DNA of 36,637 nucleotides from Rhodospirillales bacterium (GCA_015654615.1 JAATGN010000119.1:1-36637); one strand, 5' to 3'. Shown: positions 23,681-31,264, counted from the first letter of the stretch. Notes: generated by a model not told the origin, from the letters alone. A program made the numbers and translations.

Positions 23681-24178
23681 TTACGGACCGGTGGTTTCGG
23701 CGGCCAACCGCCCGACGCCGTCCCGATCCAACCGATAGGGCAGCCAATCCTCCAAAGGGAGGAACCCCAGACGGGCGTAGAACCGCCGCGCCGATTCGTT
23801 CCAGGCCAGGACATTGACGTCCATCCGGCAACAGCCGCGCGCCTCGGCGGCCCGCGCCGCCGCCGCCAGCAGGGCACGGCCGGCGCCGCTGCGGCGGAAG
23901 GCCGCCTCGACGAAAAGATCATGGACCATCAGGGTCGGAGCCGCCGCCCAGCTGGAATAGGCCTGATAGAAGATCAGCAGGCCGCAGGGCCGGTCTTCGG
24001 CGGCGGCCAGCAAGACCTCGAAGCGGCGACGGTCGCCGAAAGCCTCGTTGCGGATCGCCTCTTCGGTGAGGCGGATGCCGTCCGGCGCCCGCTCGAACTG
24101 CGCCAACTGGACGAGCAGAGCGAGGATCGCCGGGGCATCGTCGGGCGCGGCCGGTCGAACGGTGAGCGTGGAAGACAT
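23681..24178 (-). CDS. GNAT family N-acetyltransferase
   Basis: The 165-residue protein has the GNAT fold: the acceptor region VRPAAPDDAPAILALL, the acetyl-CoA-binding motif A as VHDLFVEAAFRRSGAGRALL (here RRSGAG, a normal variant of the RxxGxG/A loop), and the C-terminal motif B WNESARRFYARLGF. The DLFVE-FRRSG combination resembles diamine (spermidine) acetyltransferase-like GNATs. Substrate is unknown. ATG 24178 follows AAGGAAAAGG, a very good ribosome binding site. It is divergent from the NUDIX gene; the gap at 24179-24463 is AT-rich in its middle and shows no gene. Confidence 0.86.
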   Translation of the reverse strand: MSSTLTVRPAAPDDAPAILALLVQLAQFERAPDGIRLTEEAIRNEAFGDRRRFEVLLAAAEDRPCGLLIFYQAYSSWAAAPTLMVHDLFVEAAFRRSGAGRALLAAAARAAEARGCCRMDVNVLAWNESARRFYARLGFLPLEDWLPYRLDRDGVGRLAAETTGP

Positions 24179-24463
24179 GCCTTTTCCTTGTCGAAGATCC
24201 CGTACTTTGCCAGCGACGGCCCTTCCGTTCAATGCGGCAGCGCCGACGAATGGCGTGGATTGCCGGAAGAGGCGAGCGGAACGATTCGAAGGATAATACA
24301 CTTTTCCGATGTTCCATTCGCCGTCTTTGTGACAACTGACAAAATAGGAAGAAACTATTACAAATACCTTGCAAGAAACGCAGATGTCGCACAAGATCTT
24401 TTGTCGTTGATTATTCTCCTGCGAGATTCAGCCATTACATCCAGACGTCCTTGTGCCGGCTCC

Positions 24464-24907
24464 ATGAAAAAAAAGAAACTCTACCTGCAGTATGCCGCAT
24501 TGCCGTTCCGCATGGAGCAGGGAGAGCTTTTCGTCATGCTGGTGACGTCCCGCGAAACCAGGCGCTGGGTCATTCCGAAGGGTTGGCCGGAAAAGGGCCT
24601 GAAACCTTATCAGGTGGCGGAAACCGAGGCCTTCGAGGAAGCCGGCCTGAAAGGCAGCATCGCCAGGACGCCGATTGCCGCCTTCGAATATGTCAAGGTG
24701 GTCGATGCCGGCCAGTCCGTCACCTGCCTGGTCGACGTTTTCCCCCTGGAAGTCCGCGATATCCTGGATCAATGGCCCGAACAGACCCAACGCCGGCGGG
24801 CCTGGATGCGCCCGGCCGAAGCCGCCGCCGCCGTCGGGGAGAAAGGGCTGAAACGCCTGCTCCGAGCCTTCGCCGCCAATCCCGACCAGGCCGACTTCGC
24901 CGATTGA
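24464..24907 (+). CDS. NUDIX hydrolase
   Basis: The 147-residue protein has a NUDIX fold with the box at about 40-62: GWPEKGLKPYQVAETEAFEE followed by AGL. The metal-binding glutamates are E55, E58 and E59; the usual REUxEE Arg is replaced by Thr, as in a group of diphosphoinositol-polyphosphate/Ap4A-type enzymes with WVIPKGWPEKG. It probably hydrolyses a nucleoside diphosphate derivative. The N-terminus is Lys-rich (MKKKKLYLQYAALPFR). ATG 24464 follows an AT-rich upstream region; GTG starts upstream are possible. A long inverted repeat begins 6 bp after the stop. Confidence 0.85.
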   Translation: MKKKKLYLQYAALPFRMEQGELFVMLVTSRETRRWVIPKGWPEKGLKPYQVAETEAFEEAGLKGSIARTPIAAFEYVKVVDAGQSVTCLVDVFPLEVRDILDQWPEQTQRRRAWMRPAEAAAAVGEKGLKRLLRAFAANPDQADFAD

Positions 24908-24913
24908 TCGACT

Positions 24914-25069
24914 TTGTCATGGGTAACACGGACGGACACGGATAAGGAAGAGCGCCGCAGGCATTCTTGGCCCTTTTTCCGCACACCGCTGGGATAGGGA
25001 GGTAATGCCTGCGGCGCGAATCCGTGTCTATCCGTGGTTGTCCGTGTCCGTCCGTGTTACCCATGACAA
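24914..25069. repeat. Long inverted repeat, family B, copy 2
   Basis: Perfect 29-bp arms at 24914-24942 and 25041-25069 (left end TTGTCATGGGTAACACGGAC) enclose an inner perfect 14-bp pair, GCGCCGCAGGCATT (24952-24965) and AATGCCTGCGGCGC (25004-25017). The copy at 7145-7287 shares the ACACGGAC units and the GATGCCTGCGGCGC segment. It fills the gap between the converging NUDIX and histidine-phosphatase-like genes, starting 6 bp after one stop. It could terminate both transcripts, or be a small mobile palindromic element. Confidence 0.85.
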
Positions 25070-25100
25070 GCCGCCGGACGCCGAAACCCAAGGCGGCCGT

Positions 25101-25730
25101 TCAGGCCAGGTCGGCCGGGGCGACGTCCCAGCAGCGCAGACAGGCGTCGCCGTCCTGGCAATCGATGACGCCCAGATGTCCGGTCCGCATTTTGAAGCTG
25201 TCCCGTTGGGCCAGGGGGGCCAGCAGAACCCGCGGCAGGAAGCGCAAGATCCCGTTGCTGCTCACCACCAGCGGCCGATGATAGCCGCCGCCGGCCAGCC
25301 TTTCGATGGCGAAGCGCCCGACCGCCTCCCGGACGTCGGACTGCCGGCTGACCCAGCCGGCGGCTTCGGGCCAGGCGTCGGTGGTGTTCCAGGCCTCGAT
25401 GGCCGCCTTCGCTGCCGGATCGTCGCGGACGATCTCGTCATTGGTGCGTCCCGCCCAGCCGCCATAGTCCAATTCGTCGAGGCGCGGATCGACGATCGGG
25501 GCGGCCAAGGCCAAGCTTTCCGCGATGATCTCGGCGAAACGCCGCGTCCGCTGCAGCGAGGCGGCATAGACGACGTCGGGAATCAGGCCGGCCCGCCGCA
25601 AGGCGGCGGCGGCGGCGGCGGCTTGCGCCAAGCCCTTTTCGACCAGGGGCAGGTCGGTTTCCCGGCCGACCCAGACCACCTTGTCGCCGGGATCGAAGGT
25701 ATTGCCGTGGCGCGCAAAGAGAATTTCCAT
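25101..25730 (-). CDS. Histidine phosphatase-family protein, second His missing
   Basis: The 209-residue protein has the phosphoglycerate mutase/histidine phosphatase fold, starting MEILFARHGNTFDPGD with the RHG motif (R7, H8, G9) and the acid-donor region DELDYGGWAGRTNDEI. The second catalytic His, usually in a V-S-H-G segment, is replaced: the text reads PLVVSSNGILRFLP. The enzyme may therefore be inactive, altered, or use another residue. It starts 4 bp after the kdsB stop and is probably co-transcribed and coupled with it, suggesting a link to sugar phosphate or Kdo metabolism, though this is inference. Confidence 0.8.
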   Translation of the reverse strand: MEILFARHGNTFDPGDKVVWVGRETDLPLVEKGLAQAAAAAAALRRAGLIPDVVYAASLQRTRRFAEIIAESLALAAPIVDPRLDELDYGGWAGRTNDEIVRDDPAAKAAIEAWNTTDAWPEAAGWVSRQSDVREAVGRFAIERLAGGGYHRPLVVSSNGILRFLPRVLLAPLAQRDSFKMRTGHLGVIDCQDGDACLRCWDVAPADLA

Positions 25731-25734
25731 TTTC

Positions 25735-26523
25735 TCAGCCTTCGACCAATTCGCCCTCGCGGGCGATGATGGATTCGACGAAAGGAATATCCTCGGGCGA
25801 ATCGACCGAGCCGTGGGTCCGGCCCCGATAGTCCACCACCACCACCTTGATCGGAATGCCGTTCTCCAAGGCGCGCAACTGCTCCAATTGCTCCGCCGCC
25901 TCGAGCGGCGATTGCGGCAGTTGGGAAAGCCGGTCGAGAACGTCGCTCGCATAACCGTAGATGCCGATATGCCGATGCACCGGCGACATCTCGCCCTCCC
26001 GCTTGCGCAGGAAGGGAATGACCGCCTTCGAGAAATAAAGGGCGCGCCCGAATTTATCCATGGCGACCAGGGTGCCGCTGGTCGGGCTTTGCCTTTTCAG
26101 GGCCTCGATCTCGGCGACCTGCGCCCAGCTGCAATGCACGGCCGCCGTCACCATGCCGACATCGGGGTCGGCATGGAAAGCGTCGACCAGCCCCTGCACC
26201 ACCCAAGGCGGCGTCAGGACGGCGTCGCCTTGCAGATTGATCACCGCGCCGGGACGTTTCGGCATCGTCGCCAAGGCCGCATGCACGCGGTCGGTCCCGG
26301 TGGCGCAATCCGCCGACGTGAGGATGGCGGGAGCCCCGAAGCTGGCGGCATGGTCGGCGACCCGCCGGTCGTCCGTCGCGACATAGACGCCGCTGACGCC
26401 CTTGACCGCCCTGGCGATGGCCCAGACGCGCTCGAGCAGGCTGCGGCCGGCGATGACGGCCATCGGCTTGCCCGGAAGCCGGCGGGAATTGAATCGGGCG
26501 GGAATGACGATGGCGACGTCCAT
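25735..26523 (-). CDS. kdsB: CMP-Kdo synthetase (3-deoxy-manno-octulosonate cytidylyltransferase)
   Basis: The 262-residue cytidylyltransferase contains IPARFNSRRLPGKPM, matching the KdsB nucleotide-binding motif, VYVATDDRRVADH, INLQGDAVLTPP with the metal-binding Asp, and HIGIYGYASDVLDRL. It activates Kdo as CMP-Kdo for lipopolysaccharide inner core assembly in the cytoplasm. Length and motifs fit KdsB; a CMP-sugar synthetase for another sugar is the alternative (the LQGDAVLTPP text is slightly unlike the usual LQGDEPLI). ATG 26523 is the first codon of the conserved strand. The phosphatase-like gene follows after 4 bp. Confidence 0.85.
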   Translation of the reverse strand: MDVAIVIPARFNSRRLPGKPMAVIAGRSLLERVWAIARAVKGVSGVYVATDDRRVADHAASFGAPAILTSADCATGTDRVHAALATMPKRPGAVINLQGDAVLTPPWVVQGLVDAFHADPDVGMVTAAVHCSWAQVAEIEALKRQSPTSGTLVAMDKFGRALYFSKAVIPFLRKREGEMSPVHRHIGIYGYASDVLDRLSQLPQSPLEAAEQLEQLRALENGIPIKVVVVDYRGRTHGSVDSPEDIPFVESIIAREGELVEG

Positions 26524-26680
26524 GATCGGAACCGGCTCCTGAAATCGATGCAGTCCTTCTCATGACCGGGTCTCGATCGCGCTTCAAGGCTTTTCGCGCT
26601 GCCCGTCGCCGGGCGCCGTGTCCGGACACGGCACGTCCGGCCACAAAACAGGCGTTCTATTTCCACTATAAGGTCATGGC

Positions 26681-26747
26681 TTGACCAGTCATCAAACCTT
26701 CGAAATAGTACTCTACACGGAATAGATACCTCTGATTGCCGAGGTAT
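26681..26747 (+). promoter_or_regulatory. Putative MCP-STAS promoter and leader hairpin
   Basis: TTGACC (26681-26686), a 17-base spacer and AATAGT (26704-26709) form a plausible sigma-70 promoter. Downstream, ATACCTC (26726-26732) and GAGGTAT (26741-26747) form a perfect 7-bp inverted repeat with an 8-base loop, positioned as leader hairpin or operator. The region from about 26655 to 26970 is much richer in AT than its surroundings. Confidence 0.45.
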
Positions 26748-26811
26748 GATCGCCGCACCATCGCTCGCGAAAGATATGACCTATAAATAAAAGAAAGTGA
26801 GTGGAAAATTG

Positions 26812-28080
26812 ATGGACAAATTGATCGATGTTTTTAAAGTTTTTACCAAAGGCATCGGACTAAAACTCGTCCTATCTTTTATTCCACCGTGTGGATTAGC
26901 TTGGATATTCTTTTTTATGTATCTTCATGAGATATATTTAAAAGATAAAAGTTCTTTTTGGCTTCCACTCATCTTTGGCCTGACGATGATTGTCGTCGGC
27001 AGCGGCGTCGTCGTCTGGATGGTTCTCGCCCTGGTGCCGCCTTTGCGGCGCATCATCGAAAGCACCGTCCTGCTGGAACAGGGCGATCTCGCCTGCGAAA
27101 TTCCCTATCAGAGCCGCAGGGACGAAATCGGCCAGTTGGGCCGGGCTCTGCAGACGTTCAAGCAACACGCCATCGACAGGAACGCGCTTCAGCAGCGGCA
27201 GGAAAACCTGAAGCGGGAGGCCGAGGAAGAAAAGCGCCGGGCGATGATCGCCCTGGCCGACAGCTTCGAAACCAGCGTCAAGGGGATCGTCCAGATCGTC
27301 TCTTCCTCGGCGACGGAATTACAGGGATCGGCGGAAACGCTGGCCGCCATGTCGGAACAGACGCGCAACCAGGCCGCGGCCGTCACCCAAGCCGCCAGCC
27401 GCGCCTCGAGCAATGTGGCGTCGGTCGCCGAAACGACCAACCTCTTGACCACCTCGATCGGCGAAATCTCCCGGCAGGTGACGGAATCGTCGCGGGTGGC
27501 CCAAAATGCGGTGGAGGAAGCCCGCCAGACCGACCAGATGGTGCAGGGGCTCTCCGGGGCGGCGCAAAAGATCGGCGACGTCGTCGCCCTGATCAACGAC
27601 ATCGCCAGCCAGACCAATCTCCTGGCGTTGAACGCCACCATCGAGGCGGCCCGGGCGGGGGACGCCGGCAAGGGTTTTGCCGTGGTCGCCTCGGAGGTCA
27701 AGTCCCTGGCCAACCAGACGACGCGGGCGACCGAGGACATCGGCGCCCAGATTCAGGAGGTCCAGCAGGCGACGGCGCGCGCCGTGGTGATGATCCATTC
27801 CATGACCCAGACCATCGGAAACATCAGCCAGATCGCCACGGCCATCGCCGCATCCGTCGAGGAGCAAGGGGTGGCGACCGGAGGAATCGCCCGCAATGTC
27901 AACGAAGCATCCGCCGGCACCAAAGAGGTTTCTGATAATATCGACGGCGTCAGCCAGGCGTCGGCGGAAACCGGCCAGGCCTCCGTCCAGGTCCTCGAAG
28001 CCGCCCGCGACCTGTCGGTCCAGGCCGAGCATCTGCGCGAAGACATCGACCGTTTCATCTCCCATATTCGTGCCAGTTGA
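26812..28080 (+). CDS. Methyl-accepting chemotaxis protein
   Basis: This 422-residue chemoreceptor has two membrane helices (about 18-38 and 49-75) separated by a loop of only some 15 residues ([11 protein letters not shown]), so it lacks a periplasmic sensor domain. A HAMP domain follows ([18 protein letters not shown]), then the long coiled-coil signalling domain with the hairpin tip [32 protein letters not shown] (text split here), the CheA/CheW contact region. Input probably comes from the membrane, HAMP or partner proteins. The first 160 bases are strikingly AT-rich, unlike the rest. A GTG at 26797 is an alternative start. A STAS protein follows after 11 bp. Confidence 0.9.
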   Translation: MDKLIDVFKVFTKGIGLKLVLSFIPPCGLAWIFFFMYLHEIYLKDKSSFWLPLIFGLTMIVVGSGVVVWMVLALVPPLRRIIESTVLLEQGDLACEIPYQSRRDEIGQLGRALQTFKQHAIDRNALQQRQENLKREAEEEKRRAMIALADSFETSVKGIVQIVSSSATELQGSAETLAAMSEQTRNQAAAVTQAASRASSNVASVAETTNLLTTSIGEISRQVTESSRVAQNAVEEARQTDQMVQGLSGAAQKIGDVVALINDIASQTNLLALNATIEAARAGDAGKGFAVVASEVKSLANQTTRATEDIGAQIQEVQQATARAVVMIHSMTQTIGNISQIATAIAASVEEQGVATGGIARNVNEASAGTKEVSDNIDGVSQASAETGQASVQVLEAARDLSVQAEHLREDIDRFISHIRAS

Positions 28081-28091
28081 GGATCCCAGTC

Positions 28092-28391
28092 GTGCAGTCT
28101 AGAATTCAAAACAACGGTGACGCCGTCGAACTCCATCTCGAGGGACGGTTTACCTTCACCGACCATGAATCCTTCCGTCGCCTCATCGAGGAACTGGGCG
28201 GTGCGGCGCCGCGCCAATGCACCATCGATTTATCGGCGGTCACCTATCTGGATTCGGCGGCGGTGGGGATGCTGCTGCTGATGCGCGAACGCCTGGATCG
28301 CAGCAAGATCGTTTTGAAGGGCGGGAGTCCGTCGGTCAAGGAACTGATCCGCATCGCCAAGCTGGGAACCCTGTTCGATATCGCCGACTGA
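28092..28391 (+). CDS. STAS-domain protein (anti-sigma factor antagonist type)
   Basis: This small protein (99 residues from GTG 28092) is one STAS domain: VELHLEGRFTFTDHESFRRL, CTIDLSAVTYLDSAAVGMLL, and KIVLKGGSPSVKELIRIAKL. The motif YLDSAAVG contains the Ser that is phosphorylated by anti-sigma kinases in SpoIIAA/RsbV relatives. It starts 11 bp after the chemoreceptor stop, with TGAGGA as ribosome binding site, and the two are probably one operon. A TTG at 28077 overlapping the upstream stop is possible. This links a chemoreceptor to a partner-switching element; no cognate kinase or phosphatase gene is in the window. Confidence 0.85.
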   Translation: MQSRIQNNGDAVELHLEGRFTFTDHESFRRLIEELGGAAPRQCTIDLSAVTYLDSAAVGMLLLMRERLDRSKIVLKGGSPSVKELIRIAKLGTLFDIAD

Positions 28392-28410
28392 CGCCGGACC
28401 GCCGCCGCGT

Positions 28411-28490
28411 TGCCCCCCACCCAGCCCTCCCCACAAAGGGGGAGGGAGCCGCAATGGTACGTCCCTCTCCCTTGTGGGAACGGCCGGGGA
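28411..28490. repeat. GC-skewed hairpin repeat, family D, copy 1
   Basis: CCCTCCCC (28425-28432) and GGGGAGGG (28439-28446) form a stem, followed by a second CCCTCTCCC...GGGAACGGCCGGGGA section. A related element lies at 31325-31400. This type is often dispersed in alphaproteobacterial genomes. It separates the STAS gene (+) and the Pro-rich gene (-), which converge here. Confidence 0.6.
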
Positions 28491-28500
28491 AAACGCGCGC

Positions 28501-28803
28501 TCAGCGGATCCTGAGCGGCACCACGACGGACAGCCCGGGGGCCGGCATCATCACCGGCGGCGGAACATAAACGGCACGCGGCGGGGGAACCACATAGACC
28601 GGCGGCGGGACGTAATAGTGACGATGCTCCCAGCGCTCGTGCCGCCACTGCACCCTCTCCTCATGACGGTACCGGCCGTCGCGGCGCCAATCGGCCGCCG
28701 CCGCCGGTCCCATGGCGGCGCCCGCCGCAACCATGCCGAGGCAGATCAAAAGAAGCGCTTTCTTGGTCAAACGGCCCATCCGACGTCTCATTTCCGTTTT
28801 CAT
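28501..28803 (-). CDS. Small exported His/Arg- and Pro-rich protein, unknown function
   Basis: This 100-residue protein has a basic N-terminus and signal peptide (KKALLLICLGMVAAGAAMG, then PAAAA), then a segment rich in Arg, His and Trp (EERVQWRHERWEHRHYY), and a C-terminal proline/valine repeat (VPPPVYVVPPPRAVYVPPPV). It is probably periplasmic or outer-membrane associated; function is unknown. ATG 28803 is chosen because AAGGAGG lies five bases upstream; a neighbouring ATG at 28806 is equally possible. It follows the Spy-like gene in the same direction with a 59-bp gap that contains a perfect hairpin. Confidence 0.7.
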   Translation of the reverse strand: MKTEMRRRMGRLTKKALLLICLGMVAAGAAMGPAAAADWRRDGRYRHEERVQWRHERWEHRHYYVPPPVYVVPPPRAVYVPPPVMMPAPGLSVVVPLRIR

Positions 28804-28820
28804 CATGCCCTCCTTCGTTC

Positions 28821-28852
28821 GGGACGGCGGACGCAAATGCGCCCGCCGTCCC
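28821..28852 (-). other. Intercistronic hairpin between Spy-like and Pro-rich genes
   Basis: GGGACGGCGG (28821-28830) and CCGCCGTCCC (28843-28852) are perfect 10-bp inverted arms with a 12-base loop, within the 59-bp gap just before the Pro-rich gene ribosome binding site. No T-run follows on the minus strand, so it is more likely an mRNA processing or stabilising hairpin, or a partial attenuator, than a simple terminator. Confidence 0.55.
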
Positions 28853-28862
28853 CATAGACCTG

Positions 28863-29351
28863 TCATTTGACGGTGTTCCGCTTGTGCTGACGAAAGACGA
28901 CGTCGGCCAGTTTCTTCTGATCCTCCGTCATGGTTTCGTAGAGCACCTCGAAGACGTCCGCCAATTTCTTCGCCGCCTTGGCGTGAGCCTCCGAAATATC
29001 CTGATAGGCGCGAAGATCCTCGAGCGCGGTCATGGTCTGTTCGTTCTTGCGCTTGTCTTCGATCAAGGCCTCGATCGTTTTGGCGTTGCCGCGCATCACG
29101 CGGGCCACCGCCTCCCATTGACCGGCCTGCGCCTCGGAAATCTGCAGCTTGTCATGCAAATCGCGGATCCGCTCCTCGGTGGGATCGGCATCCTCTTTCC
29201 TATGGGCTGCGGCGACCGCCTGGCCGGACGGCCCGGCCTCTCGGCCGGACGCCAAGGCCGGCGGCACCAGGCAGGTCAGCAAAACCCCGCCGGCCAAAAC
29301 CGGTCCGCGCAGCGAACGGAAAAGCGGCCGATCGTATAAAAACATCTTCAT
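28863..29351 (-). CDS. Spy/CpxP-like periplasmic protein
   Basis: This 162-residue protein has an N-terminal signal peptide (LRGPVLAGGVLLTCLVPPALA) and a helical region with two LTxxQ-like motifs, ISEAQAGQW and MTEDQKKLAD, separated by Lys/Glu-rich helices. This layout is that of the Spy/CpxP family of ATP-independent periplasmic chaperones, which guard the envelope during stress. The start is one of two neighbouring ATGs, 29351 or 29345, behind AAGGGG. It is transcribed in front of the Pro-rich exported gene, probably as a pair. No CpxR-type box was recognised in the 265-bp upstream gap. Confidence 0.75.
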   Translation of the reverse strand: MKMFLYDRPLFRSLRGPVLAGGVLLTCLVPPALASGREAGPSGQAVAAAHRKEDADPTEERIRDLHDKLQISEAQAGQWEAVARVMRGNAKTIEALIEDKRKNEQTMTALEDLRAYQDISEAHAKAAKKLADVFEVLYETMTEDQKKLADVVFRQHKRNTVK

Positions 29352-29616
29352 CCCCTTATTCTTCAAATCCGCGTGGCGCGCCGAGCCCGCCGCCTCGCGA
29401 AAAGACGGCATGATGGACAAAGGCGCCACCACAATGACGAAATCCTTGTCAAGCACCCAATCAATATCGTGAAGAATTGTGAAAATCCTTGGGCAGATAT
29501 GCGATCCCACCGGCCCGATTTCGTCATAATTTACGAGGTCCGATCTTGCGGCGGCTCGGAGAACGCCGCTATCTAATGGCGTGATTGTTGGCATGGCAAC
29601 GGAGAGAAGCTAAGGA

Positions 29617-30096
29617 ATGGCCAAGCAGACACGCGCCACTCTGGCATTGGAAAAAGCCGGAAAACCGTTCGAAATTCTCGACTATCCCTATGATCCCGAC
29701 GCCCCCTCGATCGGCCTGCAGGCGGCCGAGGCCCTGGGCCTGCCGCCCGCCGTGGTGTTCAAGACGCTGATGCTGACGGCCGGCGACGAAGTCTGCATCG
29801 CCCTCCTGCCGTCGGACAGGGAACTGAGCCTCAAGGCGCTGGCCACCGTTTCCGGCAAGAAATCGGCGGCGATGCTGCGGCCCGGCGACGCCGAACGGAT
29901 CAGCGGCTATCACATCGGCGGCATCAGCCCTCTCGGCCAAAAAAAGGCGCTCCGCTGCTTTGTCGACGACAGCGCCCTGGCCCTGCCCTTCATGATCGTC
30001 AACGGGGGCCAGCGCGGACTGCAGATCAAGATCGCGCCGCAAGACCTGCTGGCGGCCCTCGCCGCGCGAACCGCCCCGTTGGCCAGCAAGGATTGA
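29617..30096 (+). CDS. ybaK: YbaK/EbsC-type Cys-tRNA(Pro) deacylase
   Basis: The 159-residue protein has the YbaK/ProRS editing-domain fold. It deacylates cysteinyl-tRNA(Pro) made in error by prolyl-tRNA synthetase, in the cytoplasm. Conserved features are VVFKTLML with the catalytic-site Lys49, HIGGISPLGQKK (the GGISPxG loop) and the start MAKQTRATLALEKAGKPFEI. GGAGAGAAGC/AAGGA precedes the ATG. It is upstream of the ParA gene in the same direction, but a separate promoter lies between them. Confidence 0.9.
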   Translation: MAKQTRATLALEKAGKPFEILDYPYDPDAPSIGLQAAEALGLPPAVVFKTLMLTAGDEVCIALLPSDRELSLKALATVSGKKSAAMLRPGDAERISGYHIGGISPLGQKKALRCFVDDSALALPFMIVNGGQRGLQIKIAPQDLLAALAARTAPLASKD

Positions 30097-30108
30097 TGCG
30101 TTCCTCCA

Positions 30109-30137
30109 TTGAAAGCGATATCGTTTCGATATATATT
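30109..30137 (+). promoter_or_regulatory. Strong promoter with CGATAT repeats upstream of parA-like gene
   Basis: TTGAAA (30109-30114), a 17-base spacer and TATATT (30132-30137) form a near-consensus sigma-70 promoter. The spacer carries the palindrome CGATATCG (30116-30123) and a second CGATAT at 30127-30132, 11 bp apart, overlapping the -10. This is the expected form of an autoregulatory site for the ribbon-helix-helix-like protein encoded downstream, and could also act as a centromere-like element. Confidence 0.6.
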
Positions 30138-30169
30138 ATTTTCACCGGAACATTGTAGGGACAACGGCC

Positions 30170-30844
30170 ATGATCGTAGCGTTCGCCCAGACCAAGGGCG
30201 GCGTCGGAAAGACCACCTTGGCCGTCAATCTGGCCGTCGAGCGAGTCATTCGCCGACGCCGCGACGTCCTGCTGGTCGACGCCGACGAACAGGGCACCGC
30301 CACGGATTTCGCCTGTTTGCGCGGCGAACGGCTGGGAAGCACCGGCTTCACCCTCGTGCAATTGACCCGCGGCGCCACCGTGCGCACGCAGCTTCTGACG
30401 CTGAAGGACAAATTCGACGATATCGTCATCGATGCCGGCGGACGCGACAGCGGCGCCCTGCGCGCCGCCCTGACCCTGGCCGATATCGCCATCGTCCCCT
30501 TCCAGCCCCGCAGTTTCGACGTCTGGACGCTCGACAAGGTCGCCGCCCTGGTCGGCGAGGCAAAGGTGATCAATCCGGGTCTGCGGGCCTTTGCGATCAT
30601 CAACTGCGCCGACCCTCAGGGGCACGACAATTCGGCCGCGGCCGAGGCCCTCGCCGAAAACACGGAAATCGCCTATCTGGACAGCCCGGTGGGACGGCGC
30701 AAGGCCTTTCCCAATTGCAACGCCATCGGCCTGTCGGTCCTCGAGGCCAGCCAACCGGACCTCAAGGCCTGCCGCGAACTGGAACGTCTTGCCGACCGGC
30801 TCGACACCCTGCCCCCCTTCCTTTCTATCGACGATGGAGTTTGA
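30170..30844 (+). CDS. ParA-family ATPase (small, ParF/MinD-like)
   Basis: The 224-residue protein is a deviant Walker-A ATPase. The motif KGGVGKTT (9-16), with the signature Lys9 and the catalytic Lys14, is followed by LLVDADEQGTATDF (switch I region) and DDIVIDAGGRDSGAL (Walker B). It lacks the N-terminal helix-turn-helix of type Ia ParA, as do the small type Ib ParF proteins, which bind DNA non-specifically and position plasmids or other cargo. A Lys-rich protein with a ribbon-helix-helix-like end starts 2 bp after its stop. No parB-like gene, replication gene or parS cluster is seen, so cargo could be a protein complex rather than DNA. Confidence 0.87.
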   Translation: MIVAFAQTKGGVGKTTLAVNLAVERVIRRRRDVLLVDADEQGTATDFACLRGERLGSTGFTLVQLTRGATVRTQLLTLKDKFDDIVIDAGGRDSGALRAALTLADIAIVPFQPRSFDVWTLDKVAALVGEAKVINPGLRAFAIINCADPQGHDNSAAAEALAENTEIAYLDSPVGRRKAFPNCNAIGLSVLEASQPDLKACRELERLADRLDTLPPFLSIDDGV

Positions 30845-30846
30845 CC

Positions 30847-31263
30847 ATGACGATCACCAAAAAGCCGACACGACCGAAAAAGCCGGAAGAAAATCGCGAC
30901 GCCATTGCCTCGGCCTTCATCCAGGCCGCCGACCATCGGGCCAAGGCGGAGAGCGGAACGCCTCCGAAAGCGGCGAAGAAGCCCAAGAGAGCGGTCGTGA
31001 AGAAGGCCGCCGACGAAACGGTGGCCCAGGCCGCCCCGACGCCGGAGTTGGCGCCGCCGTCCCCGACGAAGGAAAAAAAGCCCAAGGAAAAGACGAAAGA
31101 AAAGGACAAGGCGAAAAAGAAGAAACACAAAAAGAAGGAAGCCGTGATCATCCGCTTCGAGGACGCTCAACTGGCCGAGATCGATTCCAGCGCCGAGGCC
31201 CTCAGCCTGTCGCGGGCCGCCTGGGTCCGCATGGTGGTCGCCCGCGCCCTGGCGAAATCCTAA
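30847..31263 (+). CDS. Lys-rich protein with C-terminal RHH-like domain
   Basis: This 138-residue protein has a Pro/Lys-rich N-terminus, a helix at 17-33 (RDAIASAFIQAADHRA), a very basic Lys-rich stretch at 74-98 (KEKKPKEKTKEKDKAKKKKH) and a C-terminal 40 residues, EAVIIRFEDAQLAEIDSSAE onwards to ALSLSRAAWVRMVVARALAK, that match the beta-alpha-alpha pattern of ribbon-helix-helix DNA-binding proteins. It starts 2 bp after the ParA-like gene. Type Ib partition systems pair a small ParA with such an RHH protein (ParG-like), whose flexible basic tail stimulates ATPase and represses the operon. The RHH assignment is from pattern only. Confidence 0.65.
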   Translation: MTITKKPTRPKKPEENRDAIASAFIQAADHRAKAESGTPPKAAKKPKRAVVKKAADETVAQAAPTPELAPPSPTKEKKPKEKTKEKDKAKKKKHKKKEAVIIRFEDAQLAEIDSSAEALSLSRAAWVRMVVARALAKS

Positions 31264-31264
31264 A

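Noticed and set aside
25101..25952. A fusion of kdsB with the downstream phosphatase-like protein.
   Set aside because: The two lie in different frames, each has its own start and complete domain, and only 4 bp separate them.
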